Assembly (NCBI GenBank): GCA_020053845.1
Contig: JAGVMI010000015.1
Span: 1-6,239, forward strand
From: Candidatus Babeliales bacterium
GTDB lineage: Bacteria > Babelota > Babeliae > Babelales > Vermiphilaceae
Direction: 5' to 3'
DNA: 6,239 bases
Of the stretch, positions 5,042 to 6,239 are shown one piece after another. Within the stretch, counting starts at the first letter, position 1; each line of letters starts with the position of its first letter. The notes beneath the pieces are model-generated. The model made no database searches. It saw only the letters and a program-made list of their open reading frames with translations, and had not been told where the DNA came from. The translations under genes and the position numbers were made by a program.

Positions 5042-5854
5042 ATGAAGAACTATTTCAAGAAAATCAGTTTTGTAATGTTGTGTGCATTAGTTGCAGGCAA
5101 TAGTGCTTTGGCAATGGATGGATTTGTTCTTGTTCCGGAGCCTGTATACCAAAGTAAAATTGGAAGATTCTTTACGCAAGAAGAAGTTATTGCCGCAGCT
5201 CAACGTGATGCATCTATAATGAGCGGATTAACTCTTGTTAAAGAAAAAGTATATAGCGATGAAAATAATAAGCGCTATGCGCTTTCTGAAATTCGTGCTG
5301 CATCTGCACCCAATTCCCATGTTCGCACGTTTTATGCAAATAACGGATTTACTCTTGTTAAAGAAGATGTATATCGCGATGAGGATGGGAATCTTTATCC
5401 GGCTTCACATATTCGTGATGCATATAAAGCACATAATACACATGTACAGAATGCGAAACTACTCGCCAGTCAGCAGTCCAGAAATACGCAAAAACCTACA
5501 GATATTCCATTAAGCACTATTCATCAAAAAGCAAAGAAGGCCGGTCAGTTTGCAGCAATAAATTGTTTAGGCGCTTTAAAAGTAATGACGCAAGGGATGC
5601 TCTTAGCGATAACAGGATACAACATGGTGCAGACAGGCTTTAGGGCCATGGATTTACTACAAATTATTTCTAAGTCGAGGGATAAAGGGGCCATAGCTTT
5701 TTGTACGGCTTATGTGGCGCTGCACTTGACTCAAATGATGAGCGCACTTTATTTAGCTACTGATGTAGTACCGAATAAGTTTAAAGCTTTGTACGACAAG
5801 TTTGAGAGTGGGCCTCATATATCATACGCCATGCCTACTCACTCTGTATGTTAG
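5042..5854 (+). CDS. Exported protein with three N-terminal tandem repeats and a hydrophobic hairpin
   Basis: A 270-residue protein, about twice the size of its neighbours. ATG 5042 follows GGGGG (5032-5036) in the shared GTTATTATGAAGAA context; an in-frame ATG at 5030 would only add MGVI. Residues 1-24 are a signal peptide ending AGNSALA, with Met25 as first mature residue. Three tandem repeats begin at Gly27, Gly62 and Gly102 with the pattern G-[FL]-[VT]-LV-[PK]-E-x-VY, then an acidic turn and a helix (EVIAAA, SEIRAAS, SHIRDAY). Units two and three share long DNA identity. A Gln/Thr/Pro-containing linker (about 143-160) leads to two hydrophobic segments (about 172-197 and 217-240) and a short Cys-ending tail. 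It is the first gene of an operon with 5884. Function unknown; the repeats could be a small binding domain. Confidence 0.9.
   Translation: MKNYFKKISFVMLCALVAGNSALAMDGFVLVPEPVYQSKIGRFFTQEEVIAAAQRDASIMSGLTLVKEKVYSDENNKRYALSEIRAASAPNSHVRTFYANNGFTLVKEDVYRDEDGNLYPASHIRDAYKAHNTHVQNAKLLASQQSRNTQKPTDIPLSTIHQKAKKAGQFAAINCLGALKVMTQGMLLAITGYNMVQTGFRAMDLLQIISKSRDKGAIAFCTAYVALHLTQMMSALYLATDVVPNKFKALYDKFESGPHISYAMPTHSVC
5120..5464 (+). repeat. Three in-frame tandem repeats inside the 5042 gene
   Basis: Unit 1 covers 5120-5224 (35 codons), unit 2 5225-5344 (40 codons) and unit 3 from 5345 to about 5464. ACTCTTGTTAAAGAA occurs in both units 2 and 3, exactly 120 bases apart, and is followed by GTATAT. Unit 1 keeps the protein pattern but not the DNA identity, so the 2/3 duplication is the more recent. 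Confidence 0.85.
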
Positions 5855-5883
5855 CTTATTCTTCGAATGTAATGGAGGTTATT

Positions 5884-6239
5884 ATGAAGAACTATCTGAA
5901 GAAAATCAGTTTTGTAGCGTTGAGTATTCTTGTAGTGAGCAATAGCGCTTTGGGAATGTATGGAGCTAACTCGAATCGCCAAACAAAAAAAATCCCAACA
6001 CGCCAAGCGCGACCAATTACATTTACTGCGTCTCATAACCAACAAGCGCAGCGCTTTAATAACACGCAGCAAAATACCAATGTTAACGCACATAAAAAGA
6101 TTGCTGTTCCAGCTGAAGAAGCGAAGGGCCTTAAATTGCTGCTTACGTCGCCCTCGCAGGTAAAGCCAATCAATTCACATATTGTACAAGTTATGCCAGA
6201 TCGCACCAAGCAGTTTTTTGAAGGTGAAGAACGCGGTAT
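5884..6239 (+). CDS. Exported protein with Gln/Asn-rich mature start (3' end outside window)
   Basis: The frame is open from ATG 5884 to the right edge (118 codons seen), so the C-terminus is missing. GGAGG (5874-5878) precedes it in the shared GGAGGTTATTATGAAGAA context, 29 bases after the stop of 5042 and with no terminator between, so the two form an operon. The signal peptide (residues 1-24, ending VSNSALG before Met25) is clearly paralogous to that of 5042: both start MKNY, then KKISFV and a NSAL end. The mature part is different: basic (QTKKIPTRQARP), then rich in Gln and Asn (about 51-69), then a KGLKLLL helix. No repeat or membrane hairpin is visible in the part present, and no known family was recognised. 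Confidence 0.85.
   Translation, partial: MKNYLKKISFVALSILVVSNSALGMYGANSNRQTKKIPTRQARPITFTASHNQQAQRFNNTQQNTNVNAHKKIAVPAEEAKGLKLLLTSPSQVKPINSHIVQVMPDRTKQFFEGEERG

Noticed and set aside
5225..5464. Direct repeats as a CRISPR array
   Set aside because: There are only two close copies 120 bases apart, in frame inside a gene, and they encode a repeated protein unit.

Overview
The window holds eight readable small protein genes, two more cut by the window ends, and one decayed gene. There are no RNA genes, transposases, integrases or CRISPR arrays. Almost every intact gene encodes an exported protein. A Sec-type signal peptide is followed by a short, unfamiliar mature part, and no product matches a family I can name. 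Bacterial signals are clear: TTGACA-type promoters, strong GGAGG ribosome binding sites and GC-hairpin/T-tract terminators. Many small paralogous secreted proteins, with Met often the first mature residue (AxA then M), suggest a host-associated bacterium. The style resembles genomes of Dependentiae (TM6), symbionts of protists, but that placement is a guess from general appearance and rests on no marker gene.

Layout. Bases 1-883 carry two minus-strand genes 18 bp apart. They are tandem paralogues sharing a C-x2-I-x5-HP-x-LH motif just after the signal peptide; the second runs off the left edge. A divergent control region (884-1185) has a promoter candidate on each strand. From 1186 to the right edge all genes lie on the plus strand: 1186-1668, 1976-2368, 2574-2951, 3130-3528, 3564-3950, 4208-4579, a frameshifted remnant at about 4567-4820, 5042-5854 and 5884 to beyond the edge. 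Five intrinsic terminators divide them into transcription units; 3130/3564 and 5042/5884 look like two-gene operons.

Common design. The plus-strand products up to 5854 share one plan: a signal peptide, then two (sometimes three) hydrophobic segments separated by a polar stretch of about 20-40 residues. Two intact members and the remnant also share a W-x4-PLY motif. The product of 5042 adds three tandem repeats of 35-40 residues before its hydrophobic hairpin. Regulatory parts are duplicated too. A block of about 93 bp (terminator arm, conserved 13-mer, -35, -10) occurs ungapped upstream of both 3130 and 5042, and the GGAGGTTATTATG start signal is reused in four genes. The region therefore looks like a locus that grew by duplication of whole promoter-gene-terminator cassettes, followed by fast divergence of the mature proteins. 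What the proteins do is not visible; membrane-inserted or secreted host-interaction factors are a reasonable hypothesis only.
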